Below, piece after piece: positions 31,340 to 43,700 of a stretch of 64,000 bases of DNA (positions are counted from its first letter, which is position 1; each line of letters begins with the position of its first letter). This stretch comes from Ampullaceana balthica. Its lineage: Eukaryota; Mollusca; Gastropoda; Lymnaeidae. The stretch spans positions 829,001 through 893,000 of the forward strand of contig CALYLW010000179.1 in NCBI GenBank assembly GCA_944989445.1, read 5' to 3'. A model generated the notes under the pieces. It was not told where the DNA came from and did no database searches. It worked only from the letters and a program-made list of their open reading frames with translations. The position numbers were made by a program, and so were the translations under genes.

Positions 31340-32202
31340 AAAAATACATTACATTTTGTTCGCATTTGTGACCTATTACACTCCTGAATATAAAGAAATG
31401 GTTTGTATATTGAAGAGATTCATAGCAATGGTTTGATATAAACAAAAATAATATTAAATAATGTCCTTTGAATGATCAAAGCAGCATATATTATTTAACA
31501 CTTAGTTATTTGTTTGAGTTACTGTCACTGCTATTTATGGCAAGCTGAACCAACGGATGAGTCATCTTGCAGATAGTACAACAAACTATTGGAGGCCTAT
31601 AAAATTTTAAAATCAAATTCTACCTCATTATCAAAACATTTTAGAGGTTTTCTTTAGCCCAAAGACTATAAACATATTATGCTGAGTTTTCTATGTTAAA
31701 GTCTGCTACGATGTTCAGCAATTGAAAGTGAACACAAAAGATTATGAGAAATTTAGATTTTGTCACAAATAACAGCTCCCAAATTAACTACCATTTTCAT
31801 AAATTCAATTGACTAACCATATCTACTTAAGACTAAATGTTACTTTTGTCTAGCAAGTTGCAACAGGGCGACTCTGAAAATGTATGTAACATAAACAAAA
31901 CACCTTATATTTCATATTTAAGACTGCAGCAGTCTCCTAAGATGAAAACTTATTAGAGTAAATCTCAAATTTAAAGTGAGCAGAAATGTTTTTTTTCAAC
32001 ATAAAATATAGCAATAAGAGTGAATCTCATATCAGATTTCGAATCTTCATTGCAGAACCAGCAATTTAGACAAATGAATTTTATTTCAGCACCTAGAAAT
32101 ATGTGCACTAAGTGAATGAATCAAAAACAATTTGCGGTGCCCCTGAAATTCTCCTGCCCCCCCCCTCACGCAGACAAACCTAAATCCGCCACTGGTTTTG
32201 GT

Positions 32203-32410
32203 GTCAAATGGGACATGATTTATTTCCACTGAGACCTCCTCATCTCACTGAAGATCCGCGTGCTCACAAAAATAAGCGCAGGATATAGCATAAGTGCAGC
32301 AGCGAATAACCGTTACAGTAAGGCTACAGGTCAAAGGGTAAGGGAGATTACGCGTTGCAGTTTGCTTGTCTCGTGTTTGGTATAATCCACTAAAACGATT
32401 GGCAGAGTCA
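32203..32410. other. Spacer between hAT copy 1 and the PIF/Harbinger element
   Basis: About 200 bases, including both target-site duplications. No feature seen. Confidence 0.5.
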
Positions 32411-32700
32411 GGCTGTGGTTACACTGCACGCGAATTCGCCAATCTAGTATACGCGCGAACGCGCATCTGAAACATCTTGAAAAACAAATACAATAACATA
32501 GTGTGAGTGGTTACATTGGCAGAGTCAAAAACGCCAGTACACGCCCGTGTACGCGCGAATAATTTGATTCGTTTCAGCGCATCGCGCGAATCTGCTTTCA
32601 AAAGGCAATAAAATGGCGGATTTGTAGCTTCGATTGCATTGAAAAAAGTCATCATACTATATTGTTTTTCTTTAAATTTTAATTATAAATAAGGTATTTG

Positions 32701-32845
32701 ATGATGGATGTTGTGGATAGTGAAAAATTAATTTCTTTAGTCCAAGAACGCACTCCTCTCTGGGATATAACGACAAAATGTTACCACAATCGGGATGTTG
32801 GGAGGAAACTATGGATAGAGATTGCCGAGGAACTTAATTTGTCAA
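32701..32845 (+). CDS. MADF-BESS protein of the PIF/Harbinger element, exon 1
   Basis: The ATG at 32701 starts a MADF domain: EKLISLVQERTPLWDITTKC and GRKLWIEIAEELNLS. The donor TCAA|GTAAGT leaves phase 1. It joins exon 2 at 33415 to give LSSQVVKNKWKCL, which completes the MADF helix pattern. Confidence 0.85.
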
Positions 32846-33414
32846 GTAAGTAAGCTATTAATTTAAGTGTAGATGTTGTTTATTTAATGAAATCTATAAT
32901 AGAAGATAATTGTGTCTGAAAATAATTATTAAAATATTAAATTGTATAGCTACATCCAGTTCAAGTGGTTAAATAATGTAAATTACGGCAACGAAATACT
33001 TGTTACACTATTTAAACAACTTTTGTTCCCAAAAATAATTAAAAGCTATTAAAGTATTTCGCATAATAAATTTTTTTAATTAAGTTATAAATTTTCTTTT
33101 TTATATAACATCATGTAAATATCCCATAATATTAAAAATATTTTTAAAATACTAAATAAAACTTCAAAGAGACAACAACAATAAAAATACTTAATTAAAA
33201 TTAAAGTTTATTTAAAATTTTTTTTTCAATATTTCATAACATTACTACTTGTAACAGTAAAATCAAACAATAATTTATTCAATGTTTTTTTCAACTTGCA
33301 ATTGAAAAAAGTTTTGGTTTAATGTTTATTTTCAGATTTTATGTATGTTGTCCAAGCTTATGTAAAAAAAATAATTCCACAATGTGTATAACAGCAACAA
33401 TTGTATTATTTCAG

Positions 33415-34121
33415 GTCAAGTTGTCAAAAACAAATGGAAATGTTTAAGAGACAGTTTTCGGAAGGAATTCTTAAAAATAAGTAATGCAGCCACAGGTAGT
33501 GAAGCCACATGCAGTGGACAAAGCTCTTGGAAATTTTTCCACCAGCTACGATTCCTCTCAGATGTGTGCTGCACAAGGCCAAGCAAAGGCAACATACAGC
33601 CTGTAAGTCAGTGTTCTTACACACATTCAGGAGATAAAGAAAACAGTTGTACAGATGAAGGGATAACTAATAATGAATTGGATGACACTTTAAATACTAG
33701 TGATGACATAAATGAAGATGTAGCTCAAAAAGTACCTTTTACTATTAAACATAAAATATCTTATCAAAAACCAAATATGATAAGGAAAAGGAAACATGTA
33801 AGGGATAAAGAAGAAGTAATAAATCAACTTGTAGTTATGGAGCAAAGTAAAATAGAGGAACTTCAAAAACTTAACAATAGATTAGAAAAAGATGACCAAG
33901 AAAACCATGATGATGACTATCATTTTTTAATGAGTCTATTACCACACATGCGTGAAATCCCAAAGAGGATGAAGCTGGGAGTAAGAGTTAAAATGCTACA
34001 ACTTTTGTCCAATATTGATGGATCTCCAGAAAATGATGGGACAAATTCATCTGCAGATAATGATGATTGTTCATCAAATTCATCACCTAACATCAAACAA
34101 GTTACCACAAGCAGGAAATAA
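33415..34121 (+). CDS. MADF-BESS protein of the PIF/Harbinger element, exon 2
   Basis: The acceptor is TTTCAG|GT. The joined protein has 283 residues: MADF domain at about 8-100 (ending SSWKFFHQLRFLSDVC), an acidic and polar linker, and a BESS-like C-terminal segment DDDYHFLMSLLPHMREIPKR. MADF/Myb-like second proteins in PIF/Harbinger elements help transposase bind the ends or enter the nucleus, which I infer here. Both exons are open with correct splice sites, so this gene may have stayed under selection or be young while the transposase was lost. Confidence 0.85.
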
Positions 34122-34794
34122 ATTGTATCTGACATGGGATGGCAAAATACCTATTGACTAATGAACTAATGTCATTTTGTCAGAATGAAATATACAGATA
34201 ATCTGTTAATTGTTAATAATATTACCTAGAGTGTTAATGGTTTGAAATTAAGTTGTAATCATTTTATTATAAGTGTTGAATTTTGTTATATTATAGTTAA
34301 TAATAGAAATGGTAAATGAAACAAAACTATGTTTTCTTTACTATATATATTTGTCACTTACATTCTTTAAAAAGAAAATAAATTAGGTGAGATAAAAAGT
34401 AGTTTTGAAAATGCAAGTACATATTCATATCGATATATGACAATAAAAACTTGTATATATGTGTGAAATTTATTGTTCAAATATCGAATATATCAAGATG
34501 TTGTTAAAAGAAGCATTTATTATTTTAATGCAATAATGAATATAATGTTTACATGAGCAAATTGAAAAATAAAATAAAAAGATGTAAAAAGAAAAAAAAA
34601 CATTTCATATTCATAGCATTAATGAAAATTATATTTACTGATCGAGATTCTAAAATAAAATAACTCTTACAATATATGTCAAAAGTTGTTTTAAAATACA
34701 TTCCTTTATAAATAAAAAAACAAAATTTCCTTTGCTTGTTTTATGTTCACATGGAAGATAATATCTATAAACAAAATTGTTGGTGACTTCTTAC

Positions 34795-35127
34795 ATTGTA
34801 GTACATGTACCTCAGCGTTAAGGCCAGCCTTTCTTCTGCAGAAATACATTTCCTAAAAATTTTTTTTTCTATATGAGGTTTTATCCGATTTAATACATAA
34901 TAATATGTTTCTGGACTCATCCTGAAATACTCATAAAACTTCTTTGGTGACTCCAGCAGTTTTGGAAACAATGTATGGAATTCACCACTCTTCTCTCTTT
35001 CTTCATAAATAGGGTTTACCCACACATTTCGATGATCATTTAATGATAAAAGTACTTTTAATGATGGGCTATCCATCATTAAACAATAAGGTAAATACAT
35101 TTTTTTATCCATTCTATTACAATGCAA
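34795..35127 (-). pseudogene. PIF/Harbinger transposase, N-terminal exon only
   Basis: This 111-codon exon reads EFHTLFPKLLESPKKFYEYF, RMSPETYYYVLNRIKP and ISAEERLALTLRYMYYN, the region that precedes the DDE nuclease core in Harbinger transposases. It ends at a good donor AAT|GTAAGA. The following exon with the D, D and E residues is not present before the MADF gene, so the protein cannot be catalytic. Confidence 0.8.
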
Positions 35128-35400
35128 TAATTAAACGCTAACAGTGGTTGTTAAGCTAAACAATGAATAAATATTGGCGAATAAAAACGGAAGTCGGTTA
35201 CGTCTATATAAACACACAAAATGTGTGTTTAAATAGCGAAAAAGATGAAGGTTAAAGGTTGTTGTCAAGACAAACAATGAAAATCGCGCGATATCAGCTG
35301 AAGCAAACGCTTGCAGTGTAACCACCCTAAAAATTACATTTCAGATGCGTGTTCGCGCGTATACTAGATTGGCGAATTCGCGTGCAGTGTAACCACAGCC

Positions 35401-35684
35401 TCAAGCTTGGGAATAAGCCATTATAACACACTGCATGATTTTCATGTTTTCATTCACATGTTGACACCCGATCCCACCCTCTCTTTGTACTTCTGTTGTC
35501 ACTTTCGTCTGTCTAAACTTCTATCTCGCTCTGTCTCTTTCTGCTTGATGTCTACTGAGTCCACACATTGCAGAGTGGATGTATCTCCTGTAATTTTTTG
35601 TTTAGCCCAAAATTTTATATTCGTTAGACACCAGTTCAGCTACTTTATTGTCTTGAAATTTTGACATTCTTGCAGAAGGACTTA

Positions 35685-35762
<78 letters not shown>

Positions 35763-35995
35763 CAAAATATACATGTAATGGAAAGGAAGAATAAAAATGA
35801 TAGATATTTTGCTGCTAATCAAATAATTTCTTCTTCATCAATAAATGTTGCTTACTTGAGATTTGTTGAAATGTACAATACAATTATCCGCTTACCATCA
35901 ATAGGTAAAGACTTTACAATTTTTTAAGTTAATCTTTTTGGAATATGCTATTAATTTTTTTTAAAAAAACTTTTCAAATCAAGCCAAATGGAATT
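35401..35995. other. Spacer with TA microsatellite
   Basis: No gene supported. A TA run occupies about 35687-35756. Confidence 0.6.
35687..35756. repeat. TA dinucleotide microsatellite
   Basis: Uninterrupted AT/TA run. Confidence 0.95.
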
Positions 35996-36750
35996 GTGTC
36001 AGTGAGAAGGTTGTGATTGTGTGAGTGAGAAGGTTGTGATTGTGTCAGTGAGAAGGTTGTGATTGTGTCAGTGAGAAGGTTGTGATTGTGTCAGTGAGAA
36101 GGTTGTGATTGTGTCAGTGAGAAGGTTGTGATTGTGTCAGTGAGAAGGTTGTGATTGTGTCAGTGAGAAGGTTGTGATTGTGTCAGTGAGAAGGTTGTGA
36201 TTGTGTCAGTGAGAAGGTTGTGATTGTGTCAGTGAGAAGGTTGTGATTGTGTCAGTGAGAAGGTTGTGATTGTGTCAGTGAGAAGGTTGTGATTGTGTCA
36301 GTGAGAAGGTTGTGATTGTGTCAGTGAGAAGGTTGTGATTGTGTCAGTGAGAAGGTTGTGATTGTGTCAGTGAGAAGGTTGTGATTGTGTCAGTGAGAAG
36401 GTTGTGATTGTGTCAGTGAGAAGGTTGTGATTGTGTCAGTGAGAAGGTTGTGATTGTGTCAGTGAGAAGGTTGTGATTGTGTCAGTGAGAAGGTTGTGAT
36501 TGTGTCAGTGAGAAGGTTGTGATTGTGTCAGTGAGAAGGTTGTGATTGTGTCAGTGAGAAGGTTGTGATTGTGTCAGTGAGAAGGTTGTGATTGTGTCAG
36601 TGAGAAGGTTGTGATTGTGTCAGTGAGAAGGTTGTGATTGTGTCAGTGAGAAGGTTGTGATTGTGTCAGTGAGAAGGTTGTGATTGTGTCAGTGAGAAGG
36701 TTGTGATTGTGTCAGTGAGAAGGTTGTGATTGTGTCAGTGAGAAGGTTGT
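35996..36750. repeat. 23-bp satellite, about 32 near-identical copies
   Basis: Unit GTGTCAGTGAGAAGGTTGTG followed by ATT. Apart from one early GTGAGTGAG variant and the last unit, I see no differences between copies, which suggests recent expansion or homogenisation. Confidence 0.95.
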
Positions 36751-38086
36751 GGTTTAAAGCAACGTCTGTGTATAGAGCTGGTACATTTCAAGAATATTCC
36801 AAGTATTTAAAATTATTTTTAAAAACCTGTCTAAGTCAATTCCATTCATTCCATCCACATTACATGTCATATCTAAATCAAGTTAACGTTCATTCTGCTT
36901 TTCGTTTGCTACTTAGGATATTTAAGATAAACATACTCTCAAAACCCAAACAACTTTCAATAAAAAATAAAATACTTTTAAAAAATATGTATATGTAAAG
37001 GACACGCTATTATTTACGTATATAAAGTGCACTAAAAAAAAGAAAATAAAAGTTTTCTATGATTACAGTTGAAATCCGTGAACCTATCCACTGCACATAA
37101 AAGCGTATTTATTTTCTACTATTTAATCTTAAAATTTTTTAAATCGATTTGTCGACCTTATCAATTCAATTTAATTAGTTAAACTTTATTAAAGTGGTTT
37201 AATTTTACGTTGGAAAATTTGAAATTTTACACATGCTATATAGAGATAAATTAATTTTTTAAAATGCAGTAACTTAATTACGGTACATTCGATCAATCTG
37301 AAATTTTGAAACAATGCATTGTCATCAAAGATCTATCTGTGGTAAATTTCTGAGATCTCTAGGACAATCAGAAATGGTTTAATTTTACGTTACAAGATTT
37401 GAAATTTTACACATTCTATATAGAGATAAACTACATTTTAAAATGCATTAATTTAATTACGGTACATTCGATCGACCTGAAATTTGATACAATGCATTGT
37501 CATCCAAGATCTATCTGTGGGGAAAATTTTAGAAATCTAGGACCATCAGAAGTGGTTTAATTTTACGTTACAAGATTTGAAGGATACAACATAGAAACAG
37601 AGTGAGTTAAATAAAAGGGTTTAAAATCACTTTTAACTGTTAATTAAAATGCTATAAATCATCGTACTAATAATTCATGTTACTCAAATGTTTAAATTGG
37701 TGTGACTAAAATTTAGCAAATAAAATGAAATTTTAAAATAAAAATAAAAGATTTAATGTGTTTTTTTTTATAATAATTAAAACAATGCAATTATTTCATT
37801 TTTTATTACTTATGTAATTGTCTAGATGTGTCTCGTTCATTTGAAAGTCTTACTGCTTTCTAGCAAATTACAATTTTTATCTTATTGAAGTGGCCTGCCA
37901 CTTCATTTCGCTCCCTACAATAAGGGATACAAAGTTTATGAATTTCAAGTCATATATAAGCTTTATGTGAGCTTTATAAGCATGTTTTATAAGTATTCTT
38001 TACATGTACTTGTCAGAATGGCCTTTGAGCAAATACCAGTTAATGACTACGTTTTTTGTTATTAGAGATGGCAAACCACCACAGAG
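36751..38086. other. AT-rich spacer with a short dispersed tandem repeat
   Basis: Contains two and a partial third copy of a roughly 180-bp block at 37195-37585. No gene supported; the small frame at 36726-36998 shows no recognisable domain. Confidence 0.5.
37195..37585. repeat. About 180-bp tandem block, 2-3 copies
   Basis: Each copy starts TGGTTTAATTTTACGTT and contains TAGAGATAAA, GGTACATTCGATC and AAGATCTATCTGTGG. The GTACATTCGATCGATCTGAA-like core is shared with the AAATCCTTTAT-ended elements at 30.7, 55.0 and 62.1 kb. Confidence 0.75.
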
Positions 38087-40013
38087 AACACTGCCTGCTA
38101 CACGTGTCATACTGCCGGCTACACGTGTCATAAGGCATGCTACACGTGTCATACTGCCGACTACAGGTGTCGTACTGCCGGCTAAACGTGCCATACTGCC
38201 GGCTACACGTGTCATAATGCATGCTACACGTGTCATACTGCCGGCTACAGGTGTCATACTGCCGGCTAAACGTGTCATACTGCCGGCTACAAGTGTCATA
38301 ATGCCTGCTACACGTGTCATACTCACGGCTGAACGTGTTATACTGCCTGTTACCAGTGTCATACTGCCGGCTACAAGTGTCATACTGCCTGCTACACGTG
38401 TCATACTGCCGGCTAAAAGTGTCACACTGCCGGCTACACGTGTCATACTGCCTGGTACACGTGTCATACTGCCGGCTACACGTGTCATACTGCCTGCTAC
38501 ACGTCTCATACATCCTGCTACACGTATCTTACTGACGACTACAAGTGTCATACTGCCGGCTACACGTGTCATTCTGCCTGCTATACGTGTCATACTGCCG
38601 GCTACAAGTGTCATACTGCCTGCTAAACGTGTCATAATGCCGACTACACGTGTCGTACTGGTCGCTACAAGTGTCATACTGCCGGCTACAAGTGTCATAC
38701 TGCCTGCTACACGTGTCATAATGCGGGCTATACGTGTCATATTGCAGGCTAGACGTGTCATACTGCAGGCTAGACGTGTCATACTGCCGGCTAGACGTGT
38801 CATACTGACTTCTACACGTGTCATATAGCCGGCTACACGTGTCATACTGCCGGCTACACGTGTCATACTGCCTGATACACGTGTCATATTGCCGGCTACA
38901 AGTGTCTTACTGACTGCTACACGTGTCATACTGCCGGCTACACGTGTCATACTGCCGGCTACACGTGTCATACTGCCTTCTACATGTTTCATACAGCCTG
39001 CTACAAGTGTCATACAACCTGCTACACGTGTCATACTGCCGGCTACACGTGTCATACTGCCGGCTACACGTGTCATACTGCCGGCTACACGTGTCATACT
39101 GCCGGCTACAAGTGTCATACTGTCGGCTACACGTGTCATACTGTCGGCTATACGTGTCATACTGCCGGCTATAAGTGTCATACGCTCGGCTACACGTGTC
39201 ATACTGCCGCCTACACGTGTCATACTGCCTGCTACACGTTTCATACTGCCTGCTACACGTTTCATATTGCCGGCTTCAAGTGTCATTCTGCCGGCTACAA
39301 GTGTCATACTGTCGGCTACACGTGTCATACTGTCGGCTACACGTGTCATACTGCCGGCTACACGTGTCATACTGCCGGCTACACGTGTCATACTGCCGGC
39401 TACAAGTGTCATTCTGCCGGCTACAAGTGTCATACTGTCGGCTACACGTGTCATACTGCCTGCTACACGTGTCATACTGCAGGCCTAACGTATCATACTG
39501 CCGGCTAAAAGTGTCATACTGCCGGCTACACGTGTCATACTTCCGGCTAAACGTGTCATACTGCAGGCTTAACGTATCATACTGCCGCCTACACGTCTCA
39601 TACTGCCGGCTACACGTGTCATGCTGCCGGCTACACGTGTCATACTGCTAGCTACAAGTATCATTCTGCCGGCTACAAGTGTCATACTGTCGGCTACAAG
39701 TGCAATACTGTCGGCTACACGTGTCATACTGCCTGCTACACGTGTCATACTGCCGGCTACACGTGTCATACTGCCGGCTAAAAGTGTCATACTGCCGACT
39801 AAACGTGTCATACTGCCTGCTACACGTGTCATACTGCCGGCTACATGTGTCATAGTGCCGGCTACACGTGTCATACTGCCGGCTACACGTGTCATACTGC
39901 CGGCTACACGTGTCATACTGCCGGCTACACGTGTCATACTGCCGGCTACACGTGTCATACTGCCGGCTACACGTGTCATACTGCCGGCTACACGTGTCAG
40001 ACTGCCGGCTACA
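38087..40013. repeat. 21-bp satellite with an E-box in most units, about 92 copies
   Basis: Unit TACTGCCGGCTACACGTGTC plus A. Most units contain the palindrome ACACGTGT; others have AAGTGT or a C-to-T change. Because the unit is 7 codons long and lacks stops, several frames on both strands read as heptad repeats (MTRVAGS, ILPATRV, HTAGYTC), including a 491-codon minus frame. I regard these as artefacts. Confidence 0.95.
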
Positions 40014-40566
40014 TTTTACAGGACAACCACTGCACTTACAGAAATAGACAAAAGATAACAATGACTTTAATTCACAGGAAGTCACTTTCATGAAAACACC
40101 CAAGATATACAATGACTTTAACAGTGCTAACCTGTTGAAGGTCAATCAAATTTAGGTGATAATTAGTCCTTCAAGAAAAATAATGACCTGTTATTTTTTT
40201 AAATCTTTATTTTTTGAAAAGTTTGTCAAGAACAAATTCTTTGTACGCAATGGCGATGTACGCTGTGAGTTGATCTTTAAGCAATGATGAATGTGTGCTA
40301 TAAGTTGATCTTTTATGAAGGATGAATGTGTGCTTTGAGTTTATTTTTGATCAATGATGAATGTGCGCTATAAGTTGATCTTTTAGCAAGGGCGAATGTG
40401 CGCTTTGAGTTGATTTTTAAGCAATGATGAATGTGCGCTATAAGTTGATCTTTTCGCAAGGACGAATGTGCGCTTTGAGTTTATCTTTAAGCAATGATAA
40501 ATGTGCGCTGTTGGGTATCTATTGGGGGATCATGAAGTCAACAACGTAATTGTAAATATATAATTA
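40014..40566. other. Spacer with 70-bp repeat
   Basis: A 70-bp unit made of two related halves is repeated about 3.6 times at 40253-40510. No gene supported. The Helitron 3' end follows at 40567. Confidence 0.6.
40253..40510. repeat. 70-bp tandem repeat, about 3.6 copies
   Basis: Alternating half-units AATGTGCGCTTTGAGTT and AATGTGCGCTATAAGTTGAT. Confidence 0.85.
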
Positions 40567-40569
40567 CTA

Positions 40570-40584
40570 GCCGGGTTACCCGGC
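40570..40584 (-). terminator. Helitron 3' terminal hairpin
   Basis: Perfect 6-bp stem with a 3-base loop, directly before the CTAG end at 40570-40567. In Helitrons this hairpin is thought to signal the end of rolling-circle transfer. Confidence 0.85.
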
Positions 40585-40708
40585 GTCGCACGATTAAAAT
40601 AATAGTCCACAGATTAAAAAAAAATTATTTCAATTCATTCATTGAAAAACAATTTAAAAAATAAATTGAAATGTAATTAAAAATAAGTACATGTAATTTA
40701 TATATTGC

Positions 40709-43700
40709 TTATATTAAGGCTTGTCGATAGACTATATTTTTGGTTTTTCCTTCTGGTGCAAAAATGAAAAGATTTGTTGGTGACCCAACTCTAGAACATG
40801 CCACATATAGCTGTCCGTGGGCAAAGCCTGCTTCCTCAAGTACAATGCCTGCCACTTTTAAAGACTGTACCTGTGCCTTGTTATTAGACATGGCAAATGC
40901 AAGCCTGATTGGAAACTGGAGGCGCTTGAAATCAAAAGGCATATCTGTTGGTAGGAGTGGAATTCTTGGGATGAAGACATCTTCTCCCTTGGCGCAGCCT
41001 GTCAAAATTGTGGCTTCTATTACATGAGGTAAAAGATGCCTGATGCTCAATCGTGTTCCATTGCATAGTTTAGGGGGATCCAAATTTCTCAGAAGTATGA
41101 TAGGAGCTCCGATTTTAAGTTCCAAGTTATGTGATGGCATGCCAGGAGGATCTAATGCATTCAAAAATTCTGTTGGATAGTAAACAGCTTGGGCCGGATC
41201 TGTAACCATATCAATAGATTTGTAGTTTTTTGAAATGCCTGGTAGAAAATTGTGAATTTGAGAATTGATGCTGTTGACACTTGAATTCTTTGGAGCAAGA
41301 ATGGCCCTTTCGCACAACCACTCAGGATTTTTAAACTGGTCTTGGATGTTTGGAAAAACGGCAAGTTTCAACTCTTCAAGTGACTTTGCTACAGTGCAAA
41401 AATTTGATGGGAAAGAAACTGTTCCTGATGCTGGGTCTACATGCCACTTTCATCGTCAAGTTGAAGCAATTGATGTGAGAAGTAGCCTGCTGCATTATCT
41501 CCATGTAAATGGACTCTCATGTTGGTGGTCAGAGTCATTTTCTTGACCTGTTTCCACAGAGTTGAAGCTTTGAGGAAGGCATTCAACTCATCGCTTGGTG
41601 TTGACCTTGGAATGACAGGCAAAGTTTGTCGAAAATCTCCAGCTAATACCACAACTGTTCCTCCCATTAGTTTTGTGTTTCCTTTTAAATCCTGAAGAGT
41701 GTTGTTCAAGGCTTCAAGAGCTCGCTTGTGTGACATTGTACACTCATCCCAGACAATGAGAGCACACTGTTCTAGTACCTTGGCCTTTCCTGATCCTTTT
41801 GATATGTTGCAGGTTACATTCTCAGAATGGTTCATGTTCAAAGGTAACTTGAAGGCAGAATGAGCTGTTCTACCCTCCTGCAAGCAATGTTGATGCTATG
41901 CCAGAAGAAGCAACGGCTAGAGCAATACCTTTGTCTCGTCTGATTGTAGCCAAGAGCAAATTGATCACAAATGTTTTACCTGTACCTCCTGGAGCATCAA
42001 GGAATATGATTCCACCTTTTTTTGAGGTAACCAGTTCTAAGATGTGAATGTAGGCAGCTCTTTGATCCTCAACTAAACGTGGTTGATTTTCTGAGACATA
42101 GGCCATCAATTCATTTGTGTTATAATTTTGTTCTCGTAGAATTTCACTATTCTGAAGATTGTTTTCATTTCTTTGAGGCGTTGGTAACCCAAACTGGTCA
42201 AGGTTCCTTCCTGACATTGATACACACAAATCCTCCAACAACATAAGACACCTGTTGTAAATCTCATTAGAGAACTCAATTAGCAGTGTTTGATTCTCTC
42301 TCTTGGTTTGCAACATAATGTCCTCACTCAAATATGTTTTAAATGTATCCCAGAGAGCAAGTGGATTAGAAACAGAGCATGTTGTCAGCAAAATTGAAAA
42401 CAGATGTCTCAAACGGGTAGGTGATTGAGATGTACATGCCTCCTCCATGGTCAAGACCCAATGGTGATCGTTTTCTAGTAGCCCTTGCATTTGGCAAGCT
42501 TCCCTAAATGTAGCACACACATGACCATCAACAGTTTTTAAGTCAGTGTAGGATGTTGGTCCTCTAACAACATGAAGTAGCATCCTCAAAAAGAAGCATT
42601 CTGCATTAGATGGGTGAACGGTGTACACACGTCCCAATGCATCTGAAGATTTTATCCCTGGATGATATTCAACATCTGCTCCTTGTTTTCGGCGTTTAAA
42701 TAATTTTTGAGAAGCATTCCAAGTATAGTACCTTGGAACCACACAATAGAGAATGGTTTTTGCAAAGTCGTCTTGTTGGCACAGTTGAAAAAAAGCTGTC
42801 AAAGTTGTTCTTGGTGGCTCCAGAATTTGATGATATATATTTTCTTGGTTGAAGTATACTCTTTGCCCATTTTCAAGATGAACACTCAAGTGAACAACTG
42901 TTGGATACCGTTCATGAATTTGGAAATTCAAAATTCTCCAGACTGCTTCATTACTGCTGATGTAACGACCCATTAGAAATTTTTGCACCTCATCTGGATT
43001 CTCTTGGTTTCCTTCAAGACCAAAAACGGCCTGGTCACTTCCTTTATTGACGTACTTGCAGATGTATTTGATGGCCTTGACAGATTGGCAAGATTCGACA
43101 TTTATGTGAGCTTGAAACATTTTTGTCAAAATTGGAGTGTAGGGAACCACCCATCTGTTGTCCATTTCTATTTCTTGATATGTTGAACCAACCTTCATTT
43201 TGATTTTTGCAGTAAAACCACCATCTCCTGGTTTACGGCGTCTGTACACAGGATAGCCATCTTCACCCAGTTTTAGTTTCTTGTATCAAATTCCTTGGAT
43301 ATTTTTTTGAGCATTTCCCATCAACCATGCAAGCAGAGTTTCTGTTCAAGTTTCCACAGGGTCCATGCAGCATATTTTTCACAACAATTTCAAACAAAAA
43401 ATTATCTTGTGTAGAGTTTGGTATTTCTGCTGAGATTACATTGTCAATTTGATTAGGTCGTAATTTTTTCATCAGCCAGATTAGGATGTTTGCATGGGGT
43501 AAGCCTCTCTTCTGCCATTCAATTGAGTACATCCAGCATCTCGTTTACACCATAGACATGACTTTTTGTAATGACTCCCATTAATTTTGATAGTTTTCGT
43601 TTGAAGACTCTAGCAACCAAATCATGTCGATCCACTGCTGATTGGCCAGGTAAAAGATGAGCCTGAATTTCTTGCCATAGTGGATTGCATGTAAAGGTGA

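Larger units (their letters stand above)
26974..32194 (+). mobile_element. hAT transposon copy 1, with nested insertions
   Basis: The terminal inverted repeats share CAGTGGCGGATTTAG. A perfect 8-bp target duplication GTTTTGGT flanks it at 26966-26973 and 32195-32202, which settles both ends. The interior holds a broken ZMYM/DUF4371-type transposase on the plus strand, a tRNA-derived SINE (about 27366-27595), a 5'-truncated LINE (27875-29165), an inverted LINE tail (30188-30330) and two palindromic-end elements (30729-31185, 31223-31339). An inverted copy begins at 61144. Confidence 0.93.
32411..35400. mobile_element. PIF/Harbinger-type transposon, 2,990 bp
   Basis: The terminal inverted repeats of about 55 bp are near-perfect: they start GGCTGTGGTTACACTGCACG, continue through GCGAATTCGCCAATCTAGTA and end near GCGAACACGCATCTGAAAT. 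Three-base flanks TCA are duplicated (32408-32410 and 35401-35403). It carries an intact two-exon MADF-BESS gene on the plus strand and an N-terminal exon of a Harbinger-type transposase on the minus strand. No DDE catalytic core fits in the remaining 0.67 kb, so the element is probably an internally deleted, non-autonomous derivative. Confidence 0.88.

Noticed and set aside
35996..36750. Possible CRISPR array (short identical repeats)
   Set aside because: There are no unique spacers between the repeats, and the surrounding DNA is animal; it is a simple satellite. The same applies to the other arrays.
38000..39475. 491-codon minus-strand frame of heptads (MTRVAGS) and several plus frames over the same interval
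   Set aside because: A stop-free 21-bp unit keeps several frames open on both strands at once; there is no signal, no non-repetitive domain and no splice context.
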